From Plantago ovata (lineage: Eukaryota; Streptophyta; Magnoliopsida; Lamiales; Plantaginaceae), in the NCBI GenBank assembly GCA_028274465.1, contig CM051458.1:58021253-58085252 (forward strand): DNA of 64,000 nt, given 5' to 3'. Position 1 is the stretch's first letter; every line of letters starts with the position of its first letter. The notes under the pieces are model-generated. The model ran no database searches and was not told the DNA's origin. It worked only from the letters and a program-made list of their open reading frames with translations. Of this stretch, positions 1 to 12,600 are shown one piece after another. A program made the position numbers and the translations under genes.

Positions 1-128
1 TCTCTTTTAAAGCATCCTCTAGAGCTTGNNNNNNNNNNNNNNNNNNNNNNNNNNNNNNNNNNNNNNNNNNNNNNNNNNNNNNNNNNNNNNNNNNNNNNNN
101 NNNNNNNNNNNNNNNNNNNNNNNNNNNN
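1..128. other. contig end plus 100-N assembly gap
   Basis: Bases 1-28 are a short unassigned stub. Bases 29-128 are exactly 100 N, the usual placeholder for a scaffold gap of unknown size. From 129 the sequence matches the Sirevirus accessory gene seen again from about 48280, so the gap hides the start of that gene and the distance to the rest of Sire-1 is unknown. Confidence 0.95.
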
Positions 129-2045
129 GAAAAACCTAGCCTCCTCATATCTTGACACTGCAAAGTGTGAGATGATGATGCAATGGGGTGGATTTGCAAA
201 AGAGAAGTATATTCGATACTTCTATGAACAAGAACTCGACGGTGAAATGAAGAGGCGCTTGAATTTATCAAGCAGCAAGGCCTCATGAACTTTATCTGCT
301 CGCACTAAGCAAGTGAGCATGTTGGACACTATGGAGTTCTACAATAATGCAGAAATCCAGTCCCTAACTGATAGTAAAGGAGTCACTGAAAAAGTGATCT
401 TTACTACAGTTCAGAACACGCAAATCGTCCTGAAATGGACTGATTTAGCGGAAATCTTTCAGATTCCAACCACTGGAACTGAAGATGACGTCACTGCCAC
501 TGACGAAGAAATTGAAGCCTTCTACAGTGACGTCAGAAATGAGAAATGAAGAAAGGAGAGATTGCTCCCGTGACTTGGACAAAGCACGTTAAGAGGAAGC
601 ATCTCTGCCATTCACTTGGTCTAGTAGCTCTACTACTAATCAAAGTTTTGGACTCCCAAGTTGGAGGAATAGACCAAGTAGGCCTGAGAAGGTGGCCGCT
701 GCTGATGCATATCTATGAAAATAAAACGGAACTTAACTGGGCTAAGTACATTTTCAACAGTCTTGTTGATTGTGTTACTAAGTTCAAGGTAAAGGTGGAA
801 GACAACAAGGTCTCACCTTCCTTTCCAGTTATGTATGGAATAAAGCTATGCTATATCCTTGAACATTTCAGGATTCAGCTGAGAAACCCATTGCCAATCA
901 AGAAATTTGTATGCAATGTGGGAAGATCCTTCTACAAGCAGAATGTACCCAAGACTGCTGGCAAGAAACTCGAAAAATCAAAGAAGACAACAGCTGCAAA
1001 TGTTGTCAGCACAAGCCAGCAAGAAAGGTATACAACAGCTGCAGATGTCACCACTCAGCAACTTAGAGATGAAACTGTTGTAGATGGTGGTGACAGAGAT
1101 GAAACTACCGTAGATGGTGATCATGCTAACACCACTACACACGTTGCTGAAAATGCAACTACTGACGCCTCTGCTGGGAAACTGGAGAAATCCAAGAAGA
1201 GAAAGAGGAAAGCTGATGATGACACTCAGACTGCAGCGCATCAGCAAACCTCGTCCCCAAGAGGAAAAGGACAAATAACACAAGGAAGAAAACACTGGCT
1301 CGCAAGTCAGTCCCTATTGTCCATGACCTCTCAGACAATTGTTGAAACGCAGGTTCCAGTAGATGTTGACAAGGTAGTTACGGAAGCCTATGTCAGCAAT
1401 ATTGAAGTGTTTGCGGAAGCCTTCAATGATCGACTCAACGTTGATCCTTCTACTGAGAACAGACCACAAGGCAGTGGAAATGAAATTCCTGCCCAAGTCC
1501 CAGATATCTACATTGTAGATAATCTAGATGATCAAACTCTGGAACTAGCAAGTGATATTGCTGCTGATCTGAGAACTGCGGCACTTGCTGATGCTGCTGA
1601 AAAGATGGTTGCTGAACAAGCAACTCATCAAGTTGCTGAAGAACCAGTTGCTGAGACAGCAATGGTTCAAGTTCCAGAAGTTGTTGAAGAAACACAAGAA
1701 GCACTATTCAACGACGCATCTCGTGATGCTGAGAATACTGACCCAAGTTCACCAAAGACATCAATTGACAAAGTCCAGCTTGTACTGGAAGCTATAAGCC
1801 AACAAATGGAGTTGGAGATTGAAGAATCATCCAACAAATCCATTGATGTCTTCATGACAAGCAGTGAGCTTAAAGGTCAAGATGCTTCTGCTCAACTTGT
1901 CATTTCAGAGACAAGGGAGATTGCTGAAACCGCGCAGCTTTCTCAAAAAGAGCAAGCCAAGAAGTCTGCTGAAGAAACAGTCCCAGAAAATGAAGAAACT
2001 GTTAATGCTGAAAGGACTGAGCCACAACCTGTCCTTCTTCAGCAG

Positions 2046-2414
2046 GTAGATAACTCAACCATCAGTAAACTTCACTTTCTGAAACTTATTCTTTTGCTAA
2101 TATTATGTTATCTCTACAGACTTCTCAAGATGCAAGTCAGGATGGTTGCTGAAGCCTCTGCACCAGAATCGACACTCCCTGCTCAGCAGGTAGTTAAAGT
2201 TTTTGGTAATAAAACTAAGTTTGACAAGTTAGTACTTGTATCTAACTCAAATTTATTTCAGGATGAACAAATGGAGGATGCTACTCAAGCTCCTCAAGGA
2301 ATGGAAATTGTACAACATGAGCTTGCTGAATCTCAGCAGGTAATTCATGTTTCAGCTTTGAACTCTAAAGCAATTATCTAAACCTCTCCTGATCTAAATA
2401 TTGTTCTTTTTCAG
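2046..2414 (+). other. three putative mini-introns in the Sire-1 accessory gene
   Basis: Three AT-rich segments, 2046-2119 (74 bp), 2190-2261 (72 bp) and 2340-2414 (75 bp), each begin GTA right after a CAGCAG codon pair and end in a pyrimidine-rich stretch plus CAG. Branch-point-like CTAAT, CTAAC or CTAAA lies about 20-35 bases before each 3' end. They enclose exons of about 70 and 78 bp. By eye they differ from the Sire-2 copy at about 11-13% of sites, against about 3-5% in the enclosed exons, while the GT and AG ends are unchanged. The third contains an in-frame TAA, so here it cannot be read through. An alternative is in-frame coding sequence that degenerated. Confidence 0.6.
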
Positions 2415-3337
2415 GCTCTAAAGGAGACCACTGAAGTGGTGCACATCACTGAAGATCCACAAGTGAGTTCTGAGGAACTGTACTTGAACTTCAAAAGAAC
2501 AACTTTGTCAAGAGTTGCTAAATCTATCAGCAACTGGCAAAGGTACAGAAGAATGGATTTTTCTGATCTCCATCTTCATCTCTCAAATGAGAAAAAGAGA
2601 TCTTCTCTGCTGAAGCTCGAGACGTTTGTCCACTCCATACTTCCTGAAGACATGTCATATTCTCAGCTAATGAGCTCAAATCTGATTGCTCAAATCAGAG
2701 AGAATATGAAGGCAAAATTCAAGAGTGCCTCTCCAGCTGAACAAGCTGTGATGCTCAAGGGTTTATTTGTACCCGTGGTGGCTGATCCCCACAAAATAAA
2801 TGAGGAAGAGGAAGTAACGAGTGTTGCTTTATACAAGCATCTCGAGCTAGTAATTCTGACTGATGATGATGAAGAGGAAGAAGATGAAAACATTCCGACT
2901 GATCCAGTGATGATGAAGGGAAAGATTCAAAGGACAAGAAAGACGATGATGATGACAATCAAGGTCCAAGTCCTGATGCTGGTGGTTTAAAATTGACAGT
3001 TGCTGAAAATGATCAACAAGACAATCAGCAAGCTGAACAACCACAACCTTAGCATGAATCTCAACCTGCTCCTGCTGATGCTGAAAATCAAGCACCTGTA
3101 CAAGGTGCTGATACTGAAGAAGAATATGCCAGAAAAAGGGCTGCCTTGAAACATGGCAAGAGCCAAATTTCTGATGCCAAGGTCACTGATGCAAACCATG
3201 ATGATGAAGATGAAATGGATGAAGATTACCAACGCGCTCTACAAAACAGTCTTATGATCCATGCAAGGCATACGCAGGATCTAGGAATTGGTCAATCTTC
3301 AGGAGTCAAACCAAAGAAAGTCCCCTCCCTTCCACTT

Positions 3338-3531
3338 ACTACTGGCGAAACTCCAGTAATTGAGTCTCAAACGTTGCCCTCAGCAACTACTCATTAAAAC
3401 TAAGTACTGGTGAAACTCCAGTAATTGAGTCTCAAACATTGCCCTCAGCAACTACTCAATTAAAACTAACTACTGGTGAAACTCCAGTTGTTGAGTCTGA
3501 AGTGTTGCCATCAGCAACCACTCAACCAAAA
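3338..3531 (+). repeat. 66-bp (22-residue) tandem coding repeat, three units
   Basis: Units begin near 3338, 3402 and 3468 and encode variants of TTGETPVIESQTLPSATTQ. The first junction has lost bases and carries a stop (ACTCATTAA). Three units also occur in the Sire-2 copy at about 52915-53090, so the expansion predates the split of the two elements. Confidence 0.8.
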
Positions 3532-5234
3532 GGAAATGAAGCTGCTGACTTAGGTTCCAAGGTTGCTGACCTTGATGAATCTGAGGATGACGACGATTTA
3601 TCAGCAAATGAGGATGAACAATCGAAGAGAGATCCCAAAGTGGTTCAAAATCCTCCTCCTGACTATATAAATGATATAGATGATGATCTGAGAGGAGAAT
3701 TGCTGATGAAAGATGATCAGTTTGCTTCAGAACTGAAAGTTCATTCCTTGACCCCAAACCTAGTGTCGTTCCCACGAGTTGAGGAGTTTACTCCTAGAAT
3801 TTTGGCACTGAAGAAAGTCCATGATGCCTGCAAAGCAGAAGATGAGGCATTGCTTGCTGAGAGCCCGCTTGATATTGGAAAAATATTGGCTACAGTGCTG
3901 AGACGCACTACTACTCTTACAATAGCTCAGAAAGACATCAGTCTTTATCACAAGAGCTATGAAGAAGATGTAAGTCAAGCACTCAAGCTCGCAAAGACCG
4001 CTCTAGTAAAGGCTCAGACTTTCATGGAAGATAAGGCCGCAACAGAGAAAGACATGAAGAGAACATGGTGAGTATTCAAAAAGAGTTGTCAAAAATGACT
4101 TCTGATCAGCAATAAATCATCATGAAGTACAACAGCTTAAGTACTCTTGCTGAAAACTACAATGAGTTCTATTCTCTGCACATCACTCCGATGTTGCAAT
4201 CCATGTCTAAGGGGGAAAAGAGAAGTACCAGAAAGAGAAATCAAACCCCTCCTACTGTTGATGAGCCACTGCCCATAGAACCGCTTGCTGAAAAAGAGCA
4301 AAGTTCTAAAAGGCAAGCAAAATCTGAGTTAAATTCAGCAAGTCCCAAGAAGAGAAAAACTGTTTCTGAAACTCAAGGTTATTCCCATACTGAAAGTCAT
4401 CAAGATCTGAATGAAGATGATGATGATGATGATGACAATCAGACAATAGCTCAAGCCATAAGAGCTAGACCAATTACAGTCTTAACTCCGTCTGGCCAAT
4501 CAAAGCATTTCTCTTCTGACTCAAGATCTTCAGCAAGAGATCAAGACAATGCAAAGTCAAGAAGAAGAAGGCAAAGACAGGAAGAAAAGAGGCTGGCCAG
4601 CATTGCTATTGGCTCCGGCATCGAGTATACAAAGACCAGCAATGATGAAACCACTCAGAATGTGATCAGAAACATTCATGGTTGCTGGATCTTAAAGCTG
4701 GAAGACTTGCTGGTGAATGAGTTCTTTCCTACAGCCATATTGAACCAAATGTTCACATGGATTGAACTCAAAGTAAAAAGGAAGCAAAGGGATGAGTCCC
4801 TTCCAAGAAATATTGCTGGGAGATGGTTGAATCTTGAAGTCTCAGTAAGAAGAACTGCAATTGGTAAATCTATAAGACAAGAACCAGATTTGATAAAACC
4901 AGATGGCATTGCTTATTACTCTGACCCAGTGACCAAGAAAACAAAGAATAGACTTGGATTGATTCCTTACGAGTACTTCTATCTCACTGCTAAGGATCAA
5001 GAAGAAGATCTTCTCTGGCTAAGAAAGATTCATCCTAAAAGCATTTCAAATACACAGCTTCTCCATGCTAGCAATTGGGGCATGCATTTGTGGGTAACTC
5101 ACTACATGGAAATGAATGCTGAAAAGCATCATCATACTGCCTGTAAAAATGCAAGAATTCTTCAATTACAAGTCCGTAGGCTACTTGAGAACTACGAAAA
5201 GGACTGTGTTGAATTTACTGCACTTGCTGAGTAG

Positions 5235-5539
5235 AGTGTAAGAGAGATTTTGAGAAATCCTCTGGAAGAGCTTAACTCTCTGTAATAGTCTTTGTTAAAG
5301 TTTCTATTTGCTGATTTTGTTTAGTTATCTCTGCTCTTTCTTGTAAACTTCTGAAAGATAACTATCAGTAATGAAGCTTTTGACTCTTATTGGTTTTTGA
5401 TTATGCAATTTACTTATACTTACTGTTTAATTATTCAAGTATGCTTGCATTAATCAACTGATTTATTCAACATCAGAAACCTCTAAAAGGGTAACAATTA
5501 ATTTAGCCATGGATTGCTAACATCAAAAAGGGGGAAATT
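5235..5539 (+). other. Sire-1 3' untranslated region and polypurine tract
   Basis: This is a non-coding AT-rich stretch between the accessory stop codon and the LTR. It ends with the purine run AAAAAGGGGGAAA at about 5526-5538, right before the LTR start, which is where plus-strand DNA synthesis is primed. The same layout precedes the LTR at 55100. Confidence 0.8.
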
Positions 5540-7092
5540 TGTTAGGAAACTTGTAATTTTGATGAGCAATTAACCATGCTAAATTAAGGAAAGTCCAGTA
5601 ACTAGTACTCTTAAGGTCCATAGGAATTTAGAATTTTAAGGACATTGTAAAAGAGGAACGTTTGCTGAAGATTTAGACTAGGTGCTAGATAGGTTGGTTT
5701 TACCGCTTATGATGTATCTTGTTTTCTGAAAAGAAATACAAATTATTGGCTGATGATGTACTTTGCTTTTACAAACAAACTATTGAAGCATTTAGAACCG
5801 CTCAGAATCTTGAAGATTTCGAAGACTGAAGACTAGAAGATTTCTGAAGACTGGTATCTACAAAGGCACATGTTGCTCAGAAAGTGGAAACTTCAGCAAC
5901 AACATTGCATAAGTGAAAATCTATACGACAGAGTAGGTTGTGCTTGCTGAAACTGAGACTGACCACTTGCTGATGGAACATATGTGACCTCTTGCTGAAA
6001 GTACTTGTATTTGCGCTCCAATGTTACTGTTTGAATTTCATTCAAAAGAGCATTAAATGCAAAGCTTGCACGCGAAGGACATGAAGACTAGAAGACAAAC
6101 AAGGACGCTGCTGAAAGTACAAAAGCAAGATAGTGACATTTTAAGGAACAAAACCTTAGAATTTGAAATTCAAACGGCTCCTTATTTCACTATAAATAGA
6201 GGTCATCCGGCAAAGAGTTGAAGTGTGTCAACAACGTGATCATACTCTCACTTGTGCTTAAACTCACATACCCTTCAATACTCTCTACTGCCATTGATCC
6301 GTTCCAAGACTTAAAGCTTGAAAAAGCTACTTGTGAAGAAGTAGATTTTACACGACTAAGAAATTAGTTAAGTGTTCTTTCTTTCTTTCGAACAAGAACA
6401 AGTCTTGACACCAGAAACAATCAAACTTGTTTACTGCAAAGTATTCAAAGTTTTGTTTCTTAGATTACTTGTTGTAACTGAATAAGTTATAGTTAAGTTA
6501 TCTCATCCCAAACCTCTCTAACTGAAAATACACCCTTTCAGGTGTGATATTCAGGGGAACTTAATCGAGCATAGTTTTGCTGATTAAAAGTACCAAGTTT
6601 GGTGGAGAACAAGGTTACGTTCTCTAGTTAGGTTGGAGACGAAGCAAGTGTGCTTTGGTTTCTGTTTGAATCGCTCTAGATAGGTGTTGTAAGGAACCTC
6701 AATCTTATCTTAGTGGATTTAGTCCTAGAAAGGACAAAGTGAATTAGTTGAGAGATTACGCCACTCTCAGATACCACTATAAAAGTGTTTGTGTGATTTA
6801 CTTACTGTACTTGTTTTCAGCAAATCATATCTATTTGTACACAGTCACTCACATCACTTGCTGAAACCTTCATTTACTGAAAAATCACTTATTGTATCAA
6901 AGACTTCTGCTCTCTGATTTTAAGTATCAGCAAACCTAGTTGAAGTAACTTGCGCTTGCTGAGAAAATTAAGTATCAGCAAACTCATTACTGAAAAGTAA
7001 TAAGCACTTGCTCAGAAAGTTTTTAATCCACGAAAGTTTGAAAAGACTATTCACCCCCCCTAGTCTTTTCTTGTTGTTTAAAGGGACCAACA
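5540..7092 (+). repeat. Sire-1 3' LTR
   Basis: The 1553-bp LTR starts TGTTAGGAAACTTG, ends GGGACCAACA and is collinear with the Sire-2 LTRs at 39706 and 55100. A TATA box (TATAAATA, 6191-6198) is followed by an AGAGG leader, a plausible transcription start region. TGCTGA and TCAGCA words recur along it. The 3' flank (AACAC, 7093-7097) is the expected 5-bp target duplication, but the 5' flank lies outside the window. Confidence 0.9.
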
Positions 7093-8041
7093 AACACTCC
7101 CACTACCACTACTCCCTTTCAAGGCTGACTTGGGTGTTTTGGGCGTTACGTTGAAAGTGACATGTTTCTGTGGTTGTGCAACATTATTAGAATCCATAAT
7201 AGTCTTACTACAGTATGGAGACTTCTCAGGGAACAGATTAGCTGGTTTCACAGGTGTATATTTCTGCATTGGAACTACATGTGGAGTAGTGTAATTGACC
7301 GATGTAGAACCACTACCATTACACTTAGATGTGGAGACAGAGTATGGTACTAGACTCGGAACATTGACATTTCCAGTCAGTGTCGACATCGATGAGGCTT
7401 CGTTCCCGAATAATGGCTTGAAGACAAAGACTGGGACTGCAGATTATTAGCAGTGCTCAGAGCGGGTCCATCATCATCATCATTCAATGGAGCAAGTAAT
7501 TCCAGACTATACTGTTTTTTGGCAGACTCAACCGTCTCAAAGTGGAGACGCATCCTTAGGTCTGTCACAGTATTCTTCAACTGCTCCTCCCTGGCCATAA
7601 GTTTCAGATATTGTGATGATATCTTTTCCTTGTTCTCTATCTCTTTTTTCAGCTTAGCTTCAAGTTCTGCAATCTTTTCATATGCTTCTTTTTGCCTTCC
7701 GCCTCTGTTCAAATACAATCCTTAAGTGCAAACTTTTCTCCTGCTGCATCATAGAGTGTCCCAGTAGACCTCTTCAATTCTGCATCTAACTTCTTCTCCA
7801 TATCAAGAAAACGTGCATTCAATCTCCCAATCTCTTCATTTGCCTTGCATTTCTGTTGTTTCAACAAGCGCGACGTCTCTGCCAACTCCTCTTCTAGTCC
7901 AAATACATGGATGTTAATTGTAAGCAATCTACTTTCCAGATCAGCCACCTGAGCACATTTATACTGCAGTTGTGCTTGTAAGTCAGACACGCTGTCATTG
8001 CCATTCACCATGTCTCCAGCAGATACAGTCTCATTAATCAC
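7093..8041 (-). pseudogene. host locus coiled-coil C-terminal region, truncated by Sire-1
   Basis: Two consecutive open stretches in different frames (8041-7709 and about 7718-7377) encode heptad-like Leu/Glu/Lys-rich sequence (e.g. VADLESRLLTINIHVFGLEE; EKIAELEAKLKKEIENKEK), a likely coiled coil. A third stretch (7389-7093) is Ser/Thr/Pro-rich and ends in KTPKSALKGSSGSGS exactly where the Sire-1 LTR begins. Whether the frame changes reflect lost introns or indels cannot be decided by eye. Confidence 0.5.
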
Positions 8042-8093
8042 TACATCTCTTGGTTCTGAATCGGTGGCCCCTCGATCAGCTCGTCTTTATTGC

Positions 8094-8567
8094 TTACACA
8101 CATATCGGTTGCTGTACCAGGAACACCAGTTTGGATTTGATTAGCATTACACCAGCCTTAAGGAATATGTCTTCCCACAAAGCGAATTGGAGATCATCAT
8201 TCCCACTATCAATAAAATAACTACTAGACAGTTTCTCACTACCACTTGTACCAGAATTGCCCAGATCTAAGTTCACATAGTCCGTAAACAATGGTGGTAC
8301 AAGTGAATAGGAAGTAGATGGCACTTCAAAATCATAACTTGGTTGGGGATTGGCTTGGACACATGATGACTGCCCTCCAGCATAAGCACCTAAGTCACCT
8401 AACAACACACTTCCGATTCCCACACTGTCATCTTCTCTGTTCATGTTCATTTTAGGCTCCAAAGTGTCCAGCGCAGCTTTTAGCTTGGGGAATGGGATCT
8501 CCCTAACTGGATCATCAAGATACTTTTCCTCCCGTCGTTTCCCTTTCAACCTGTCAATATTAATGCC
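8094..8567 (-). pseudogene. host locus Ser/Asp-rich exon
   Basis: The exon starts at 8567 after a TTTTGCAG acceptor (GINIDRLKGKRREEKYLDDP). It then becomes Ser-, Gly- and Asp-rich and looks disordered, with a short aromatic patch (DDLQFALWEDIFLKAG) near the end. The frame stops at 8094. The reading resumes in another frame around 8060, so an intron or a frameshift lies between. No motif assigns a function. Confidence 0.5.
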
Positions 8568-8648
8568 CTGCAAAATTGAACTCTTATCACTAAAGAACTT
8601 GTATTTAACTGTCTAGATATACTTTATATACTGTGAATTAATCCTAAC

Positions 8649-9052
8649 TTATCAGGCTTCTATGTATTCTTGTGAAATCGATGTCATACAGTGCTCGTTT
8701 TAAGTCCGAAAGAGACCATTTCCGGAATCTTGGGAACTGTTTTCCTTCAACACATGGGTCTATAATTGGACTGATTTCACAGAGCCAAAACTGCAACATT
8801 TAACAAATTATGTATCGGTCACTTAAAAAATACATCATTTAGACAACAGACATAATGACTATATTAAGATTTTACCAGTAGGAAGACCGAGCACCCCACC
8901 ACTTTCATATTATTAGTTTCCGCAGATGTCTTGTCGCATGCATTTAACATCGTGTCTAGAAAGTAAGTAGACCAATCATACTCACAAATTCTATCAAAAT
9001 TCTCCACGTAATGAACAAGTTGAACTGGACACTGTTGTTCTGGTTTGGTGTG
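8649..9052 (-). pseudogene. host locus core continuation (two exons)
   Basis: The segment 8876-9052 continues the core beyond Copia-1 (reads HYVENFDRICEYDWSTYFLD) and ends at a GTAAAA donor. The next exon starts at 8790 after CAG with FWLCEISPIIDPCVEGKQF and runs to about 8650. The frame that makes sense after the insertion point differs from the one before it, so a small indel lies in the roughly 30 bases beside the target site. The donor of the second exon is not clear. The phase between these two exons is 0. Confidence 0.55.
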
Positions 9053-9580
9053 TGTGAGGTGTTATCTCAACAACTGTTTCCGAATGCAATCAGGAAAAGG
9101 TAATTGTCTCCATTAGGAAATCAATTCCTATTTGAATTCAATTCCTATTCGAATTCCTTTAGGTATAGCTGCAAATTGAAGGCTTATATAAAGGGGTGAT
9201 TATTGCATGCTCATAACCAGATCTGGAGACATAACAACACAGCTTGAAGACCCGGTTCGACTACTTCGAAGGGTGATATTATATAGATTATAGGTTCTAG
9301 CTTTGAGAGACAGATTTGTTCTTGTTTCTTGCATACTGTTAGGGACTTGTAATTGGGATTGATATAATATAGTGGAAGCTGGTAATCTCCGTGGACGTAG
9401 GTTATTTACAACCGAACCACGTTAAACTCTTGTGTCTTTCTTGCTTATCGTTCTTGCTCTGTTTTCTATTTTGGTTGCTTGGGTGTGTGTTTGATTGGTG
9501 CAGCTGGTTCTTGGTGGTTTAGTTGTGTTGTGAGCTTTTGTGATTAGGTATAATCGACTATTGTTGAATCGAACTCAACA
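9053..9580 (+). repeat. Copia-1 5' LTR
   Basis: It is 528 bp, starts TGTGAGGTGTTATCTC and ends GAACTCAACA. A TATA box TATATAAA at 9185-9192 suggests transcription starts about 30 bases later. An AATTCCTATTTGAATTC-like inverted motif lies upstream of it. Confidence 0.95.
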
Positions 9581-9581
9581 A

Positions 9582-9600
9582 TTGGCGCCGTCTGTGGGAA
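9582..9600 (+). other. Copia-1 primer binding site
   Basis: TTGGCGCCGTCTGTGGGAA lies one base after the LTR. It is not the initiator-Met type (TGGTATCAGAGC) used by the other copia elements in this window. Which tRNA primes here would need matching to tRNA 3' ends. Confidence 0.75.
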
Positions 9601-9648
9601 GAAGGGTCGAAGGAATTTACCGGGAGAATCCAAAGCTTGATATAAGCA

Positions 9649-12600
9649 ATGTCGTCAACTAAAGTCGAGATTGAGAAGCTGACGAAGCACACAGATTTCA
9701 GCCTGTGGAAACTGAGGGTTAAGGCCTTGTTATCGGATTATGGAGCTGACGATGCTCTGTTGGGGGATGAAGGTCTTAAGGATATTAAAGACGATGCAAA
9801 GAAGAAGGAAATCAAGAAGAAGGCATTCAATACACTGATTCACTCATTGAGCGACGAAGCATTGAGGGAGGTTGTTAAGTGTACTGATGCAAAAGAAATC
9901 TGGGATAAACTTGAAAAAGTTTATATGGGGAAATCATCAGCCCAGATGATGTATCTCAAGCAGAAGTTTCTTGGTTTTAGGATGGTTGAAGGGAGGTCGA
10001 TATTGGAGCAATTAGCAGAGTTTGATAAGATCACAACTCACTTGGAGAATGTTGGTGACAAGACAACAGACGCAGACAAAGCTATGGTGTTGCTCAACTC
10101 CCTGCCCAACTCCTATGAGAACTTCAGAGATTCGTTGATGTTTGGTAATGTTGAAGTAACTTTGGATTTGGTACGGGAATCATTGAAGACTAGGGAGTTC
10201 CATAAGCAGAAGAATCTGCAGGAAGGTGGACATTCGGCTGAGAGTCTTGCTATGAAGTACCATGGTTCCAAGAAGGGTTCTTCAAGGGAAAGATTACCAA
10301 AGGAGAAATATAAGAAGCAAGAGAGTAAGAGGACATCAGATTCTGTGGAGAACAGGAGGTGCTATCACTGTCACAATAAGGGACATCTCAAGAAGGATTG
10401 CCCTGTGTGGAACAGCAGGAAGCCAAAGCAATCTGGGGGAGAGGCAGGAACAGTGGACATTGCACAGGCTACACAATCTTTTGACATCTCAGAGGTACTT
10501 ACGGTCTCTACTTCTAATATAGACTTATCCTGGATACTTGATTCTGGGTGCTCTTTTCATATGAGTCCAGTTAAAGAATGGTTTACAAACTTCAAATATG
10601 GGAAAGGTGGAACTGTACTTTTGGGGAACAATCAATCATGCATGGTCAAAGGCATTGGTGATGTTAAATTGAAGTTGCATGATGGAACTGTTAGATTGTT
10701 AACTGGTGTAAGGTACATACCTGATTTGAGGAGGAATCTGATCTCACTTGGTCAATTTGATGCTATGGGATATTCATGGAGTTGTAGTCATGGTGTTCTG
10801 CGAGTTATGCACGGGGTTCAGGGGGGTGTTGGGTCAACACCTCAGACAACCTTGCTGGAAGGTGTTAAGAAGAATGGTCTATACTATTTATCTGGTAACA
10901 CAGTAGCTGGAGAAAGTGCAGCAGTTCATGGGAATGACAACACATATCTATGGCACAAGAGGCTTGGCCATCTTGGAGAGAAAGGATTGAAGGAACTTAC
11001 CAAGCAGGGATTACTTGGAGGAGACAAGTTCACTAAGTTACCATTCTGTGAGACATGTGTGATGGGGAAGGCGCACAAGACCAGTTTCAACACAGGGAAG
11101 CATACTACTAAAGCTAACTTGGATTATGTGCATTCAGATTTATGGGGACCATCCAGGACACTCACTCAAGGTGGAGGTAAATATTTCATCTCATTCATAG
11201 ATGATTATTCAAGGAAGGTCTGGGTTTATATTCTGAAGTCTAAGGATCAAGCATTTAATCAGTTCAAGGAATGGTTAGCTGAGGTAGAGAATCAATCAGG
11301 AAGATCATTGAAGTATCTCAGGACTGATAATGGATTGGAGTTCTTATCTACTGAGTTTACTAATTTCTGTAAAGAGAAAGGTATTACTAGACACAGAACA
11401 GTTGCAGGTACACCACAGCAGAATGGAGTTGCGGAAAGAATGAATAGAACTCTATTGGAGAGAGCTAGGTGTATGTTATTGAGTTCTGGGGTAAGCAAAG
11501 GTTTCTGGGGAGAAGCTATGGTTACAGCAGCAATACTTATCAATAAGAGTCCAGCTGTGTCTTTGGAGTTTAAGACGCCGGATCAAGTATGGACTGGAAC
11601 AACTGGGGACTATTCAAAACTCAAGGTGTTTGGTTGCTTGGCTTTAGCACATATCAAGCAAGATAAGTTGGAAGCTAGAGCATTGAGGTGTATCTTTATT
11701 GGTTACCCAAAGGGGGTTAAAGGATATAAGCTTTGGTGCATAGAACCTGGAAAGGGAAAGTGTATTATAAGCAGGGATATCCAGTTTAATGAAGATGTGT
11801 TACCTCTGAAGGACAAGCAGGCAGGTGTTGACAGAGGGGGTTCACCCAACCCCGAACTCAACTTCGACTCTGCAGAAAATATCAGAATTGAGTTAGAAGA
11901 TGAGAGAGTTCACTCTCAGGTGGAGCCCACAGTGGAGGATGATGTTGCGGATGCTGAGCCTATCTTACCAGTGAATGAGGAGTCTAGTAGTAGCTCAGAG
12001 TCAGATGGTGATGATCGACTTGATGAGGAAGTTGGTGAAATTTCAAACTATCAGCTTGCAAGAGAAAGAAGTAAAAGGGGGCAGAGGAAAGCACCAGATA
12101 TGTATGGTTTTGGCAGGGTTAGCAAGACATATCTTGCTCATGCTCTTAGTACTGCGAAAGAAGGTGTGGATTCATCTGAACCACAGAGTTATCAGGAAGC
12201 AATTACATGTTCTGAAAGTGCAAAGTGGATTGGAGCTATTCATGAAGAGCTAATGTCACTTGAGAAGAATGATACATGGAAAATTGTGAAAGTTCCTGAT
12301 GGACAGAAGCTTGTCAGCTGTAAATGGATCTTCAAGAAGAAGGTGGAGCTCAAGGGGTACAGAATACATAAGGTACAAGGCTAGATTGGTTGCTAGAGGA
12401 TTTACTCAAAGAGAAGGAGTGGACTACAATGAGATATTCTCACCAGTGGTTAGGCACACATCTATCAGGGTAATCTTAGCTCTTGCTACTCAGTATGACA
12501 TGTTTCTTCACCAAATGGATGTGAAAACTGCGTTTCTACATGGAGAATTGGAAGAAGAGATATACATGACAGTACCAGAGGGAGTTGTTGTTGACAAGAG

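Larger units (their letters stand above)
129..5234 (+). pseudogene. Sire-1 accessory (env-position) gene, broken copy
   Basis: This is the gene between pol and the 3' LTR of a Sirevirus-like copia element, the position of the env-like ORF in Sireviruses. It is the sister of 48161-54834. The N-terminal part (to about 950) holds a conserved globular block rich in Trp, Leu and Tyr. The middle (950-3150) is acidic low-complexity sequence rich in Val-Ala-Glu, with three putative introns. The C-terminal block (4600-5234) is again well conserved (starts NIHGCWILKLEDLL). Compared with the sister copy it has small deletions near 230-300, an extra G near 2142, a frame change near 2909, a CAG-to-TAG stop near 3050, and a one-base loss near 4050. 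No catalytic motif is recognised. The function is unknown, and nothing shows it to be a true envelope. Confidence 0.75.

Noticed and set aside
978..1704. Minus-strand ORFs over the accessory gene (including Gln/Leu-rich ones)
   Set aside because: They are the antisense of GCTGAA-type repeats in a well supported plus-strand gene; no domain and no conservation of their own.
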